Origin: Eleusine coracana subsp. coracana | Lineage: Eukaryota > Streptophyta > Magnoliopsida > Poales > Poaceae | DNA length: 64,000 bases | Direction: 5' to 3' | NCBI GenBank assembly: GCA_032690845.1 | Contig: CM064422.1 | Span: 4,836,001 to 4,900,000, forward strand | Shown: positions 24,534 through 36,330 of the stretch, one piece after another | How the letters are laid out: each line of letters starts with the position of its first letter | How positions within the stretch are numbered: the first letter of the stretch is position 1 | Notes under the pieces: model-generated | Told to the model about the DNA's origin: nothing | Seen by the model: the letters and a program-made list of their open reading frames with translations, nothing else | The model's database searches: none | Translations under genes and position numbers: made by a program

Positions 24534-26024
24534 ATGGACGCGTCGTCGTCGTCGTGGAGCAGCCTCAACTCCGGCGTGGTGCTGAGCCTGATCGCCGTGC
24601 TGTGGACGGTGGTGTGGCAGAACCTGCAGCACCTCCAGCTGCAGCAGACCCTGGGCCGCCACGTCAGCCGCCACGCGCGGCGCCTGGCGGCCATCGTGGA
24701 CCCCTACCTCTCCGTCACCGTCGCCGAGTACGACGGCGGCCGCATGCGCCGCAGCGACGCCTTCGACGAGATCAAGGCCTACCTGGGCGCCACCGTCGTC
24801 TGCGCCGGCTCAACAAACGGCGGCGGCGGCGGCGTGCGCCACCTCCGCGCCGAGTCCGGCAGCGGCAAGGACAACAACACCGACAAGCTGGTGCTGAGCA
24901 TGGCCGACCGGGAGGAGGTCGCCGACGACTTCGAGGGCGCGCGGGTGTGGTGGTCCGCCTACTCCAAGCCGGCGCCGCGCTCCGACGGGTTCCCGTGGTG
25001 GGGCGCCGCCGCGCAGGAGGACCGCCGCTTCTACCGCCTCTTCTTCCTCGACCGGCACCGTGACCTGGTCCTCAACGCCTACCTCCCTCACGTGCGGCGG
25101 AAAGGGCGCGAGGCCATGGTCCGGAACCGGCAGCGGAAGCTCTTCACCAACCTCTCCGGCGGGTCGTGGAGCCACGTCGCGTTCGAGCACCCCAAGACGT
25201 TCGACACGCTCGCCATGGACCCGGCGAAGAAGAGAGACGTCATCGCCGACCTCGACACGTTCAGGGACGGGAAGGAATACCACGCGCGCGTCGGCAAGGC
25301 GTGGAAGCGCGGGTACCTCCTGTACGGCCCGCCGGGGACGGGCAAGTCGGCCATGGTCGCCGCCATGGCCAACCACCTCGGCTACGACGTCTACGACATC
25401 GAGCTCACCTCCGTGCACTCCAACACCGACCTCCGCCGCCTCTTCATCGAGACCACCAGCAAGTCCATCATCGTCATCGAGGACATCGACTGCTCGCTGG
25501 ACCTCACCGGCGCGCGCAACAAGGACAAGAAGAAGAAGGCTGAATCGGAGGAGGACGCCAAGAACAACAAGGACAAGAAGAAGAAGGACGCGGCGGGCAC
25601 CACCAGCAAGGTCACGCTGTCCGGCCTGCTCAACTTCATCGACGGGCTCTGGTCGTCCTGCGGCGGCGAGCGGATCATCGTCTTCACCACCAACCACGTC
25701 GAGAAGCTGGACCCGGCGCTCATCAGGAGGGGACGCATGGACAAGCACATCGAGATGTCATACTGCTGCTTCGAGTCCTTCAAGTTCCTGGCCAAGATGT
25801 ACCTCGGCGTCGACTCGCACGAGCTGTTCGACGCCGTCCGTGAGCTGCTGCAGGAAGCGGACATGACGCCGGCGGACGTCGCCGAGAACCTGACAATGAA
25901 GAGGGTCGACGACGACGTGCAATCGTGCCTCGAAGGTTTGGTGAAGGAGTTGCGAGCGGCCAAGGAGAAGAAGGCAGAAAGCAAAGCGAAGGAACAGGAC
26001 GAGCAAGATGAGGAGGATCAGTGA
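24534..26024 (+). CDS. BCS1-like AAA-ATPase (AATP1/ASD family)
   Basis: One uninterrupted exon of 496 codons, about 65 per cent GC, typical of the intronless grass members of this family. An N-terminal hydrophobic segment (VVLSLIAVLWTVVW, residues about 13-26) is a likely membrane anchor and is followed by the AAA-associated domain. The ATPase module has Walker A GPPGTGKS (about 265-272), Walker B IIVIEDID (about 312-319), a sensor-like FTTNHVEKLDPALIRRGRMD block containing the arginine pair, and the helical lid. Between Walker B and that block lies a Lys/Asp/Glu-rich insert with a repeated NKDKKKK unit. The C-terminal tail is also charged (KEQDEQDEEDQ). Relatives are placed in mitochondria, ER or plasma membrane and are often induced by pathogens or salt; which applies here cannot be told from sequence. 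Its 3' end converges on the gankyrin-like gene 378 bp away. Confidence 0.9.
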   Translation: MDASSSSWSSLNSGVVLSLIAVLWTVVWQNLQHLQLQQTLGRHVSRHARRLAAIVDPYLSVTVAEYDGGRMRRSDAFDEIKAYLGATVVCAGSTNGGGGGVRHLRAESGSGKDNNTDKLVLSMADREEVADDFEGARVWWSAYSKPAPRSDGFPWWGAAAQEDRRFYRLFFLDRHRDLVLNAYLPHVRRKGREAMVRNRQRKLFTNLSGGSWSHVAFEHPKTFDTLAMDPAKKRDVIADLDTFRDGKEYHARVGKAWKRGYLLYGPPGTGKSAMVAAMANHLGYDVYDIELTSVHSNTDLRRLFIETTSKSIIVIEDIDCSLDLTGARNKDKKKKAESEEDAKNNKDKKKKDAAGTTSKVTLSGLLNFIDGLWSSCGGERIIVFTTNHVEKLDPALIRRGRMDKHIEMSYCCFESFKFLAKMYLGVDSHELFDAVRELLQEADMTPADVAENLTMKRVDDDVQSCLEGLVKELRAAKEKKAESKAKEQDEQDEEDQ

Positions 26025-26402
26025 AGCAGAGGTCACAACACAGGACGATCAAGATGAGTAGATGACGCGGCACGGCTCTACTCCATTTTCGTGACACCAG
26101 GAATGTGTAATGCGCAATGTATGATCCTGTGCTACATCATGTATCAGACTTTCTAGTGGATCGAGTGACGAAACATAACATGACGAAAATAAAAGGCCAG
26201 GTAAACTAACAGGGGATTAGACAGAACTATGCAGGCGGTTAGAATACTCAGAAACATCACATATAAACAAGCAATAATTCTTGTTGGTCGATCTGATTCT
26301 AAACCGAGTTTACCCTTGTACCAAAAACATATGAAATAAACTTTTGTTCAGGGCAATTTTCCTATCCCACACCGTCAGTTACAGTTGAGCAGCATCACAT
26401 TT
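26025..26402. other. Convergent 3' intergenic spacer
   Basis: The 378-bp gap between the stop codons of two tail-to-tail genes. It should contain both 3' UTRs. Nothing else seen. Confidence 0.5.
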
Positions 26403-28700
26403 TCAACCTTCAAGCATTGCCTTAGCAGCATCAACAAGGGCAGGTCTGAAGCTGTCAGATGCTCGACCAAGGACAGTGTAGCCCTCCTTGTCCTCTACGT
26501 CGACATCAGCACCATGTCTAATTAGCAGTAGAGCAACCTATAACATACATAATTTTAACACAAAAGTTAGTGACATCCTGCATCTACTCAAGGACCAATA
26601 CTTGAAAGCAGGACCTATCCTTGATATTCATCTAGTTTCAAAAATCCTTAATATAACATATATGGACACTCAAGGCATATTTTGCACTGCAACACAGAAG
26701 CACAGCTATACAAATGGTGATGTTATGCATCATATAAACCGCACAAAGTAACAACTTGTTGCAACGAAGCCAGAGAAAATTACCCCTTTGTTCTCGCATA
26801 TAACAGCATGCATCAGAGGTGTCTGTCCCGTCCTGTCAACAGCATCAACTTCTGCACCTTCCTCGATGAGGAATTCACATAGCTCACCATTTCCAGTGCT
26901 TGCAGCTCTATGCAGGGGTGTGCAGCCAAACTGTCAAAATAGCAGTTTATACATGTTTGGCACATTAGTTTAGTTGCAGTGCAATATATAGAGATGCATC
27001 AGGTAGTACCAATGACCAACATAATTCAAGGAGTGCATATAGCAGGCATCTTTTAAGCTTTCAAATGATTTTGCCTAGTTATATTATTTTTCCTAACAGA
27101 TTGTGCATGAAAAGAATTATACTAAAGCAAATTCTTATCTAACATGTAACTATTACAAATTATCACACTTTATACCATTACCATGGTCAGTTTTGTTCCC
27201 AAAAATTAAACGACACCCTGTACCGAAAATATGGTTTCACTCGCTGTGTTTTACGAGCAAAGAAAGGCATTCGAACATGGTCATTTTCTTTGGACTGTTG
27301 AAAACTTGAAAATGTACAGAGGATAGACCTTATCTTTCTTGTTGATTTTTGCACCATGTGCTATTAGTTTTTCAGCTATGTTAAGCCTCCCTTTACTAGC
27401 AGCATAATGAAGAGCAGTTCGGCCACCATCAGTAGTCAAATTAACATCAACACCTGGTTACAAATTTTATGATTAAAGCAGTTAGAAAACCTAAAGTAAT
27501 TATAACAATGAAGTTGCTGAACATTTTAAAACAAAATACACTGGTGTAACAGCTATAACAAATACAACACTCCTCTGTTCTTTTGTTGTGTCGTTCGGAA
27601 ATGCAAAGTTAGTTCTCTTTTAGGCCAATCTCCTTGTCTGAAACAACAAGAAAATCAGACCAGAGGAGTATCTGCTAACCGATGCTCCTACAAAGTATGC
27701 CAAGCCAAAAGTACTTTGTGAAAATAGAAATTTGTTGGGAAGCTTACTCCAGGAGCTAAAAACATTTAGCTTTCATTTATAAACACAAGTCTTGTTCTGA
27801 ACATGCATGCTGATTCTCATTTTTTGTTTTTCAAATTAGACCTGATGACTACAGAAGTATTGAATAGACGGCAAAACAGTAGCAACATCAACAAAGTCTG
27901 TATGAGAGCATAAAAGAAGCACCAGATTTCAGATCCCTGTCCAAAATCCAAATCTCGATTTGAATGTTATAGCCTACAGGCCTGCAGCAATTATGTGCCA
28001 GTCAAAGTTAAGGAGTTCACAGCCATGTTCTTGTATCAAACAGTCACTAGTTCTCCAGCAACTGGTACCATACTCCAAGGTCACAAATCAAGATGCTGGC
28101 ATGTGCACTAATTACTGCATTAGAGTGAAATTGCTGGTGCAGAGTACAGACAATGCCATAAGAAAACATCAATTCATCATGTACCAATTGCCCCTAGATA
28201 ATCTTAGAAACTTGCAGCACAGATGGCAAACTTCGCCCAAATCAAAGATACGACCTGGTACCTCGCTCAAGAAGGATGTCGATGATCACCGCGTTTCCCG
28301 TGCTCGCCGCAGAGTGGATCGGCGCCCATCCCTCCTCGTCCTTCGCGTTCACGACGCTAGCCCCGGCGTCGCCACCGGTCCCTGCAAGCGTCCGCACCAC
28401 CTAGACCCATCGCCACAGCGCAAAATCGTCAGTACCCTAAACCCAGGCACCCAGCAGAAAATTCTATACAGTAGAATATCGCTCTACCTCAGGCTTGCCT
28501 GCGGCAACGGCGACGTGGAGCAGCGAACGGCCGTCCTCGTTGCGGAGGGAGAGGACGGAGGCGAGGTCGGCTGGGGAGAGGGAGGCGAACGCGGCGGCGT
28601 TACCGGACTCTGCGGCGCGGAAGAGCTCCTTATCCGAAGGCCGCTTCGCCGGTCCAGTGGCGGGGGCGGCGGCGGCGTCGACATCCATGGCCGCGGCCAT
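26403..28700 (-). CDS. Ankyrin-repeat protein, gankyrin/PSMD10-like
   Basis: Five minus-strand exons: 28700-28488, 28400-28262, 27453-27329, 26930-26784 and 26537-26403. They sum to 759 nt, 252 aa, all with GT-AG junctions. After a short Ala-rich leader (MAAAMDVDAAAA) come six ankyrin-type units. Their cores are DGRSLLHVAVAAGK (about 56), EGWAPIHSAASTGN (about 92), GGRTALHYAASKGR (about 125), FGCTPLHRAASTGN (about 160), TGQTPLMHAVICEN (about 193) and a final partial KEGYTVLGRAS. Length, repeat number and wording match plant homologues of PSMD10, a chaperone that binds the RPT3 ATPase while the 19S proteasome particle is built. Tool-free assignment to this subgroup rather than another small ankyrin protein is likely but not certain. 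The ATG context (second Met at codon 5) leaves a trivial start ambiguity. Confidence 0.87.
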
Positions 28701-30269
28701 CAGGATCACTGGGCTGGACCGGGTGGGGAGGCAAGAGCAAGGCGCTTCGAGAGTTCGAGTAGTTCTTGATTCTTGAAGACGAGTGCGCCTTCCACACAAG
28801 TAAACGCACCCATCTTTCTTTCCTTCCAAGAATGAAACTGGATCCTCTGGCCCAAAAGATGAGCTTGGGCTTAATTTGGACTGAACTGGAACTGTACCGT
28901 AAATTTTGGCCCAGTCCACGTGCTAGTGGCGCCGCCGCCGCCTGAAGTGTTGCCAGTTCCTGTCCTGCCTGCCTTCACCAATCTCTACTTATGTTTTGCT
29001 GGATTAGATTAAATAAAGTTGGACAGCATTATCTAGTCCAGTGTTTTTGATTTATAATGAGAATAAATAGGCATGAACTAGAATAAGAATATTACTTTAA
29101 GATGTTGGATGAGTCTGTCCGGCAAAAATGACCGGATGGGTCTATCCAACTTATGTAACGATGATGATTATTATTATAATTAGATATTATTAGATGATTT
29201 ATTATAATATTATTAATTAATAAGCAATAAGATATTGGTTAGTGCATGATGAGAGCTCCATCATATCAGAATTAAAAATTATTATTGTTTTTATTAATAA
29301 TTAAATATTATTAAGATAGATTAAGGAGCTGTTTGGTGGAGCTCATCCAGCAGCTTATGGTGCGGCTTATGGGACAAGCCCCACCAAACAGTTTTAGCGT
29401 CAGCCACTTACTATCCAAAGTCGGAGAAAGCTGCCCAAAAAAATGAACTACGTAGGGAAGCCAGCAAATCGGTGCTTCTGCCGGCTCTCTACCCACCTGC
29501 ATGTGAGAAAAGACCATAGTGCCCCTGCCGGTTTGGACAAAATTACCAAATTTGCCATCGTCACTTCCCGATCCTCTCCTTCCTCACATCGTGACCGAAT
29601 CGAAGGCGACCGACGACGGACTGCGCCTACGGAGGAGGAGGCCAACGACGAAAGGTTGTGCCTGCAGAGGAGGAGGCCGCAGCGCCTGAGGAGGCGGCAT
29701 GAAGCCTCACGGGTCTGCAGCTGGAGGCTCAAAGGGCGACAAATCGATGAGATCTAAAGGCGACGGCGGCATGAAACCGACGAGATCCGGCGGCGGCGAC
29801 ATGAAACCAGCTCTTGCTCCGAGCGCCACCGCACAACCCACCACCTCCTCCGGCCTCCCCTTCGGTTCCAGACTCTCCACCACTGAATCTTGGACAGGAC
29901 CTTCGCCACTAACAGCCCTAATATTAATTAAAATCCATTAATTTACAAAGTAATACAATACAAAATTCTTGTATTGAGTGGGCGTTTTATTACCAATTTC
30001 ATGCAAGTGTTAAATGGTCAATGATTGTTAGAGCCACCGAGTTGCTCAGTAACCATTCTTTCTTTATAATGTTATATGGTATAGCACTTAGGTCATATTG
30101 TACACCTTTTCGTGATAGCCTGTCATCAAAAGAATGTTTCTAAAAAGTATTATTGTCAAAGAGAATTATTTTCCTTGAAAATTCTCATCAAAAATGAGAT
30201 TTTTCCTATGACCATGTTATAAGTCACATATTTGTTGAACGGGAGCAGACGAAGAAGTTTATTGTAAGC
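28701..30269. other. Intergenic, small inverted repeats, no gene
   Basis: The section 28701-28930 is the upstream region of the gankyrin-like gene. At 29104-29152 a short hairpin is seen: GTTGGAT with TCCGG on the left pairs with CCGGA and ATCCAAC on the right. At about 29328-29391 CTGTTTGGTGGAGCT faces AAGCCCCACCAAACAG, a MITE-like terminal repeat pair. A 104-codon plus frame at 29443-29757 and the 80-codon one at 29699-29941 contain a repeated MKP/GD pattern but match nothing known to me. Confidence 0.4.
29328..29391. repeat. Short element with terminal inverted repeats
   Basis: CTGTTTGGTGGAGCT at the left and AAGCCCCACCAAACAG at the right are near-perfect inverted repeats separated by about 30 bp. 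The wording resembles termini of short DNA transposons in grasses. Family and target duplication not determined. Confidence 0.4.
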
Positions 30270-30748
30270 TGAAGGTGCATCTAGGCCTCTAATTTTATTT
30301 TGGTGATTGACGCCAATACAATTAAGAATGAAATAATGTTTCAATGAGCATGTGTATAGAAGATGGTTCAATTATTGACGACAAAATGCATAGAAGCTCA
30401 AATACTCAAAGAAAAGAAGAAAACAAAGTGGCTAAGAAATTTCAAGATGATACTCAAAAATTTGCTCAAATATGAAGCTCATGGAGTTTTTACTTTATTT
30501 TTAAGTATAGAAAAAGCCGTACTATTAAGAGGGACACAAAAGTGTGAAGCAATGATGAACTAAGAGCAAAATCCAAAAATTCCACAGTCAAAACACTTTT
30601 CCAGGGTAAAATCATCGGACTTGTCCGACCCATCGGACTTTTCTCACTATCGTCGGACAAGTCCGACCCTACGTATTTGACTTTTATTATTAAGTGATTT
30701 TCAGGAACAATTGCCTATTCACCCTCCCCCCCCCTCTAGGCACTTTTA
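30270..30748 (+). repeat. 5' LTR, internally deleted
   Basis: Starts TGAAGGTGCATC at 30270 and ends just before the primer-binding site. Compared with the 3' LTR it lacks 959 bp between the equivalents of 39693 and 40651. The junction is at CCATCGGAC (30630-30638), a string present at both ends of the missing block. The lost block includes the TATA box seen in the 3' LTR. The last about 50 bp (30695-30748) are not present in the 3' LTR copy. Confidence 0.9.
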
Positions 30749-30750
30749 AT

Positions 30751-30762
30751 TGGTATCAGAGC
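30751..30762 (+). other. Primer-binding site (initiator tRNA-Met)
   Basis: TGGTATCAGAGC directly after the 5' LTR is the standard plant copia primer site complementary to the 3' end of initiator tRNA-Met. Confidence 0.9.
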
Positions 30763-30801
30763 AAGGATTTTCTAAAAAGCTTAACCGTTTGAAGATTAAA
30801 G

Positions 30802-33078
30802 ATGTCAAATCCGGAAGAAGAACCAACTACCGCTCTCCTAATCAAAGATGGTACTAGTGGTACTCATGATGGAGATGATGTAGTTGAAAGACATGATGCT
30901 CAACTAAGAACCTACAACAATGTCATGTTTGATTATGAAGATCTCAAAGAGGATCGCATTGGGCAAGGGTCCGGTAGCCTTCCGTACTTTGATGGACAAT
31001 TTTATGACCATTGGAAATACAAAATGATGATGTACTTGGAATCAATGAGTCCGCATGTTGCAAGCATAACCGAGAATGGTTTCATGTGGGAAAATAGAGA
31101 TAATCCAACTCGAAAGGATCAACTCAACATCCATCGCAATGTCGTGGCGGCTAGTGCAATTGTTTCCGCACTTAGTGCCACCGAATATGACAAAGTAGCC
31201 GGAATCAAGAATGCCAATCAATTATGGAAAAAGCTTGAGGTTATCTATGAGGGTATTGATTCCGTGAAAGATGCAAGACTTGAAGAATTGTAAAATAAGT
31301 TCAACTTGTTCATGATGGGTCCGGAAGAAGGCCCAAAAGAAGGTCATAATAGACTCATGAGAATTGTGAATCAAAGAAGAGCACTTGGAGCTAGAATGTC
31401 CGACTTGGATATCAACAAGAGACTATTACAAGCATTGAGACTATAGGATTGCAACATTTGCTCAAACATTAGAGAGAAGGACAATTTCAAAACCTTCTCC
31501 ACAGATGAGGTACTTGGGAAGCTTCTATCCTAAAAACAACAAAACGATCAAGCCAACAAGATAAATGCGTTGATCAAGTAAATTACAGAAGCCAATGGTG
31601 ACAAGAATGATGTGGCACTCAATACCACAAGTGAAAAGAAGCAAGAGAAGAAGAAGAACAAAGTAGTTGATTCTAGTAGTGAAAATAGTGACGATGAGAT
31701 GGCCTTGCTTGTAAGGGGGTTCAAGTCATTCCTCAAGAAGGATAGGTACAAGAGGAAAAGCTTCGACAAGGACAAAGCAAGAAGGTTAAAAAGGACTTGC
31801 TATGAATGTGGTGATGAAGGACACTTTATTACGGAATTTCTAAAGAAGAAGAACAAGGATGAAAGAAGAAAATACAAGCATCACAAGAAAGACAAGACAT
31901 ACAAGAAGCATAGGAAAGGTGAAGCTCATATTGATCAAGAATGGAACTCCGACGATTCATCCTCCTCATCATCTTCCTCCTCCGAATCCGACTCGGATGA
32001 CGGTGGCATTGCTTCACTTGCCATCGGCGTTACTCCCACCAACACCTCACTATTTGGGAGTTTGAGTGATGATGATGACAACACTCACAAGTGTCTAATG
32101 GCAAGAGGATCGAAGGTAATAGAATCTAAGCACAAGCGTTCCTCTTATGCTAGTAGTAGTGATGATGATGATGATGTTGAAAATGCTTCACTTCCTAAAA
32201 TGCTTGAATTCATGCAATTGATTGAGAAACAAAAGGAAGAAAATGATAGACAAGAGGAGCTTCTTGAAAAACAAGAAGACTTGCTTATTCTTGAAAAGAA
32301 AAGAAATCTTGAACTAGAGAAGCTTCTAGAAGTTGAAAGAAATAAAAATGAAGAATTAACCTTGTCTATCACTAAAATTGAGAATACTTGTGAAAATGTT
32401 AAAACTGATAAAGATAAACTTCAAGAGAAATATGAGGATTTGGAAAAGACTCATAAATCCCTTGAAGAACAATACAAAATTCTTTCAACTTTCACATCCA
32501 CTTTCACCAACAACTCTCATGCTTCCACTAGCAAAGGATGTGATAGGTGCTATAACATTGATGTTGATACTTGTGCTACTAATGTGAAATTGATTGATGA
32601 TTTGAACAAGCAAGTGAGGGCTCTTGAAACCAAGATACAACATGGGAAGAATGTTGTTGACAATGAAAAGGCAAAGTATGCAAGAGGTGCATACGCATAC
32701 ACTAGAATGCCCCATGTCATGGATGGCATTGGCTATATTGAGGGTGCCAAGCACAATGCACGGGAGAACAAGAATGGGAAGAAATTCCTTAAGTTCACCA
32801 AGGAAGGATCTTATCAAAAGAAGCAAGCTAATAACATAAACACTAACCATACTTCTTTTGCCAATGATTCTCATGTTAATGTGCCTAACTCTACATGTGC
32901 ACTATTTCATGATTTTGATGCTTTATATGTGCTTATGAGAAACATGCATGGTCGTGTATATGCCAAATATATTGGGCCACGCAACAAGAGACCAAAGGCT
33001 TGTGTGTGGGTGCCCAAAGTACTTGTGACTAATGTGAAAGAACCCAAGCAAATTGGGGTACCTAAAAACAAAGCTTAA
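30802..33078 (+). pseudogene. Retrotransposon gag with zinc knuckle and coiled coil, broken
   Basis: Begins MSNPEEEPTTALLIKDG and stays in one frame to 33078, but is cut by stop codons at 31291, 31444, 31531 and 31579, ending at a further stop at 33076. The N-terminal part holds the UBN2-like gag domain (FDGQFYDHWKYKMMMYLE). A CCHC zinc knuckle at 31798-31839 reads CYECGDEGHFITEF; the last Cys is replaced by Phe. Downstream are an Asp/Ser-rich stretch and a long Glu/Lys-rich coiled coil (about 32170-32490), as is usual in Sirevirus gag. At least 31291 and 31579 look like CAA to TAA changes. Confidence 0.88.
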
Positions 33079-36000
33079 CTAGTTTTGTAGGACTATGTCT
33101 CCGGACGGTCAAGTTGGGTAATTGATAGTGGATGCACTAATCATATGACCGGAGACAAAAAGATGTTCAGGTCATTTGAGCCAAGCCACAACAACAATGA
33201 ATATATTACATTTGGTGACAATGGAACGGGATAAGTCCTAGATTATGGTAAAGTCCCTCTCACTCCCTCGTATTCTCTTTCCAAGGTTATACTCGTTGAT
33301 CACGTTGACTTCAATCTTTTGTTCATCTCACAATTTTGTAAAATGGGCTATGATTGCTTGTTCAACGAATATGGTGTGACTATCTATAAGAGGAGTGATG
33401 GCTCGGTTGCTTTTAAGGGTGTGCTCAAAGGAAAGCTTTATGTTGTGGATTTCTCCACGGATGAAGCTAGACTTGGTACATGCTTATTAGCAAAGTCCAA
33501 CATAGGGTGGTTGTGGCATACAAGGCTTGCCCATGTTAATATGAGAAATCTTCACAAACTCCAAAAGGGCGGCCACATCATAGGACTAACCGATGTTTGT
33601 TTTAAGAAAGATAGAATTTATAGTGCGTGTCAAGCGGGAAAACAAGTTGGAGCATCACACCCTGCGAAGAATGTGATTACCACCACAAGGCCATTGGAGA
33701 TGTTGCACATGGACCTCTTTGGACCTGTCTCCTATATAAGCATTGGTGATAACAAATATGGTCTTGTTATTGTTGATGATTTTTCTTGCGTCATGTGGGT
33801 GTTCTTTTTACATGATAAAGGTGAAGTGAAAGATGTGCTCAAGACATTCATGAGAAGAGCACAAAATGAATATGAAGTGAAGATCAAGAAAATAAGAAGT
33901 GACAACGGCACTGAGTTCAAGAACACTCAAGTTGAAGAGTACCTTGATGAAGAAGGTATCAAGCATGAATTTTTAGCACCCTACTTCCCTCAACAAAATG
34001 GGGTGACTGAAAGAAAGAACCGTACACTCATTGAGATGGCAAGAACAATGCTTGATAAATACAAGACGTCCGACCGTTTTTGGGCCGAAGCCGTCAACAC
34101 CGTATGCCATGCCTCCAACCGGTTGTATCTCCATCGAATCTTGAAAAAAACCCCATATGAGCTACTAACCGGTAACAAGCCTAATATTTCATACTTTCAT
34201 GTTTTTGGGAGCAAATGTTTTATGCTAAACAAGAAATCCAAGACTTCAAAGTTTGCTCCAAAAGTTGATGAAGGTTTCTTGCTTGGTTATGGGTCGAATG
34301 TTCATGCCTATCGTGTGTTCAACAAAACCACCGGTTGTGTTAAAATTTCACGTGATGTGATATTTGATGAATCTAATGGCTCTCAAGAGGAGCAAGTTGC
34401 TATTGATGATATAGATAATGAAGCTCCTAGAAATGCAATAAAAAGGATGGCCTTTGGTGATGTGAGACCACATGAAACATCAAGTGTTGAAAGTCAACTC
34501 TCTCCCTCAAGACAAAATCAACATCATGAAAATGAAGGAATTGATCATACAAGTGGTCAAGATCAAGATGTTGGGGATTATGAGCAAGTATCAAGTGATG
34601 ATTCTCAAAGACATGATCAAGAGGTTGATAAAGATGGTGATCAAGAAAGCTTATATCCACCACACCCAAGAGTACATCAAAGTCTACAACGTGACCACCC
34701 CGTCGAGCAAATTCTTGGAGATATTGATAAGGGGGTAATCACTAGATCTCGAGTTAGTAATTTTTGTGAACATTACTCTTTTGTCTCTTCTATGGAGCCA
34801 TTTAGGGTAGAACAAGCATTTGAGGATTCGGATTGGGTAATGGCCATGCAAGAAGAATTAAACAACTTCACAAGAAATGAAGTGTGGACATTGGAGGAAA
34901 GGCCAAAGAACAAGAATGTTGTGGGCACCAAATGGGTGTTTTGCAACAAACAAAATGAAGACGGTGTTGTGACAAGAAACAAGGCAAGACTCGTGGCAAA
35001 GGGGTATTCACAAGTAGAAGGTTTGGATTTTGATGAAACCTATGCCCCCGTAGCAAGGCTTGAATCTATTAGAATATTACTTGCTTTTACTACTTACCAT
35101 GATTTTAAGTTGTACCAAATGGACATGAAAAGTGCATTCCTCAATGGGCCAATCAAGGAAGAAGTGTATGTGGAGCAACCATCGGGTTTTGAAGACCCAA
35201 AGTATCTTAACCATGTTTTCAAGCTCCATAAGGCGCTCTGTGGGCTTAAGCAAGCTCCAAGAGCATGGTATGAATGCCTTAGGGATTTTCTTGTTAAAAA
35301 GGATTTTGTCATTGGCAAGGCCGATGCAACCCTCTTCACCAAGCATTTTGGTAATGATATCTTTGTGTGTCAAATATATGTCGATGACATTATTTTTGGT
35401 TCTACTAACCAAAACTTTTGTGATGAGTTTAGCAAGATAATGACCAAGAGGTTTGAGATGTCCATGATGGGAGAATTAACATATTTTTTAGGCTTCCAAG
35501 TGAAGCAACTCAAGGAGGGCACCTTCATATGTCAAGCCAAGTACACTCAAGACTTATTGAAGAAGTTTGACATGGACAAGGCCAAGCCCATCAAAATACC
35601 CATGCCAACAAATGGACACATCGACCTCAACAAAAAGGACAAGCCCGTTGATCAAAAGGTATATCGCTCCATGATAGGCTCTTTGCTTTATCTTTGTGCA
35701 TCTAGGTCTGATATCATACTTAGTGTGTGTATGTGTGCACGTTTTCAAGCCGCTCCTATGGAGTGTCACATGATGGTCGTTAAAAGAATCTTGAGATATT
35801 TGGTTCACACATACAACCTAGGGCTTTGGTACCCCAAGGATTCAAAGTTCATCCTTTTAGGCTATTCCGATGCGGATTATGCCGGGGATAAGGTAGATAG
35901 AAAGAGCACCTCTGGGACATGCCAATTCTTGGGTAGGTCCCTAGTGTCATGGTCATCCAAGAAACGAAATTCCGTTGCACTTTCCACCGCCGAAGTGGAG

Positions 36001-36330
36001 TATGTTGCAGCCGATAGTTGTTGTGCACAACTACTTTAGATGAGACAAACTCTAAAGGACTACGGTTACAAGTTGAACTGTGTTCCACTCCTATGTGACA
36101 ATAAGAGTGCCATAAAGCTTGCTTATAACCCCGTTGAGCATTCGCGCACAAAGCATATAGATATCCGCCATCACTTTTTGAGAGATCATTCTATCAAGGG
36201 GGATATAGAACTGAGTCATGTGCGACTCGAAGATCAATTAGCCGATATATTCACCAAGCCACTAGATAAGAAAAGATTTTGCTATCTTAGGAGTGAACTA
36301 AATATTCTTGACTCTAGCAATGTGATGTAG
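33079..36330 (+). pseudogene. Retrotransposon pol: protease, integrase, reverse transcriptase, RNase H
   Basis: Same frame as gag, with stops at 33088, 33232 and 36037 and no frameshift. The protease signature WVIDSGCTNHMTG starts near 33115. The pre-integrase segment has HTRLAHVNMRNLHKL and then a damaged HHCC finger: YSACQAGK has Tyr (codon 33619-33621) where a Cys is expected. The integrase core shows HMDLFGP, IRSDNGTEF and PQQNGVTERKN, the three acidic positions of the DDE triad. The RT has QMDMKSAFLNGP and the catalytic YVDDIIFGS (about 35377). RNase H has GYSDADYAGD and, after the stop at 36037, DNKSAIKLAYNP and the family C terminus. The open part from 33319 to 36039 alone is 906 codons. 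Not functional as it stands. Confidence 0.92.

Noticed and set aside
24810..25748. 312-codon open frame on the minus strand
   Set aside because: It is antisense to the AAA-ATPase gene; its Val/Glu/Asp-rich content follows from the GC-rich codons on the other strand.
24554..25866. Two long plus-strand frames overlapping the AAA-ATPase
   Set aside because: Arg/Pro/Ser-rich products of shifted reading in high-GC coding DNA.
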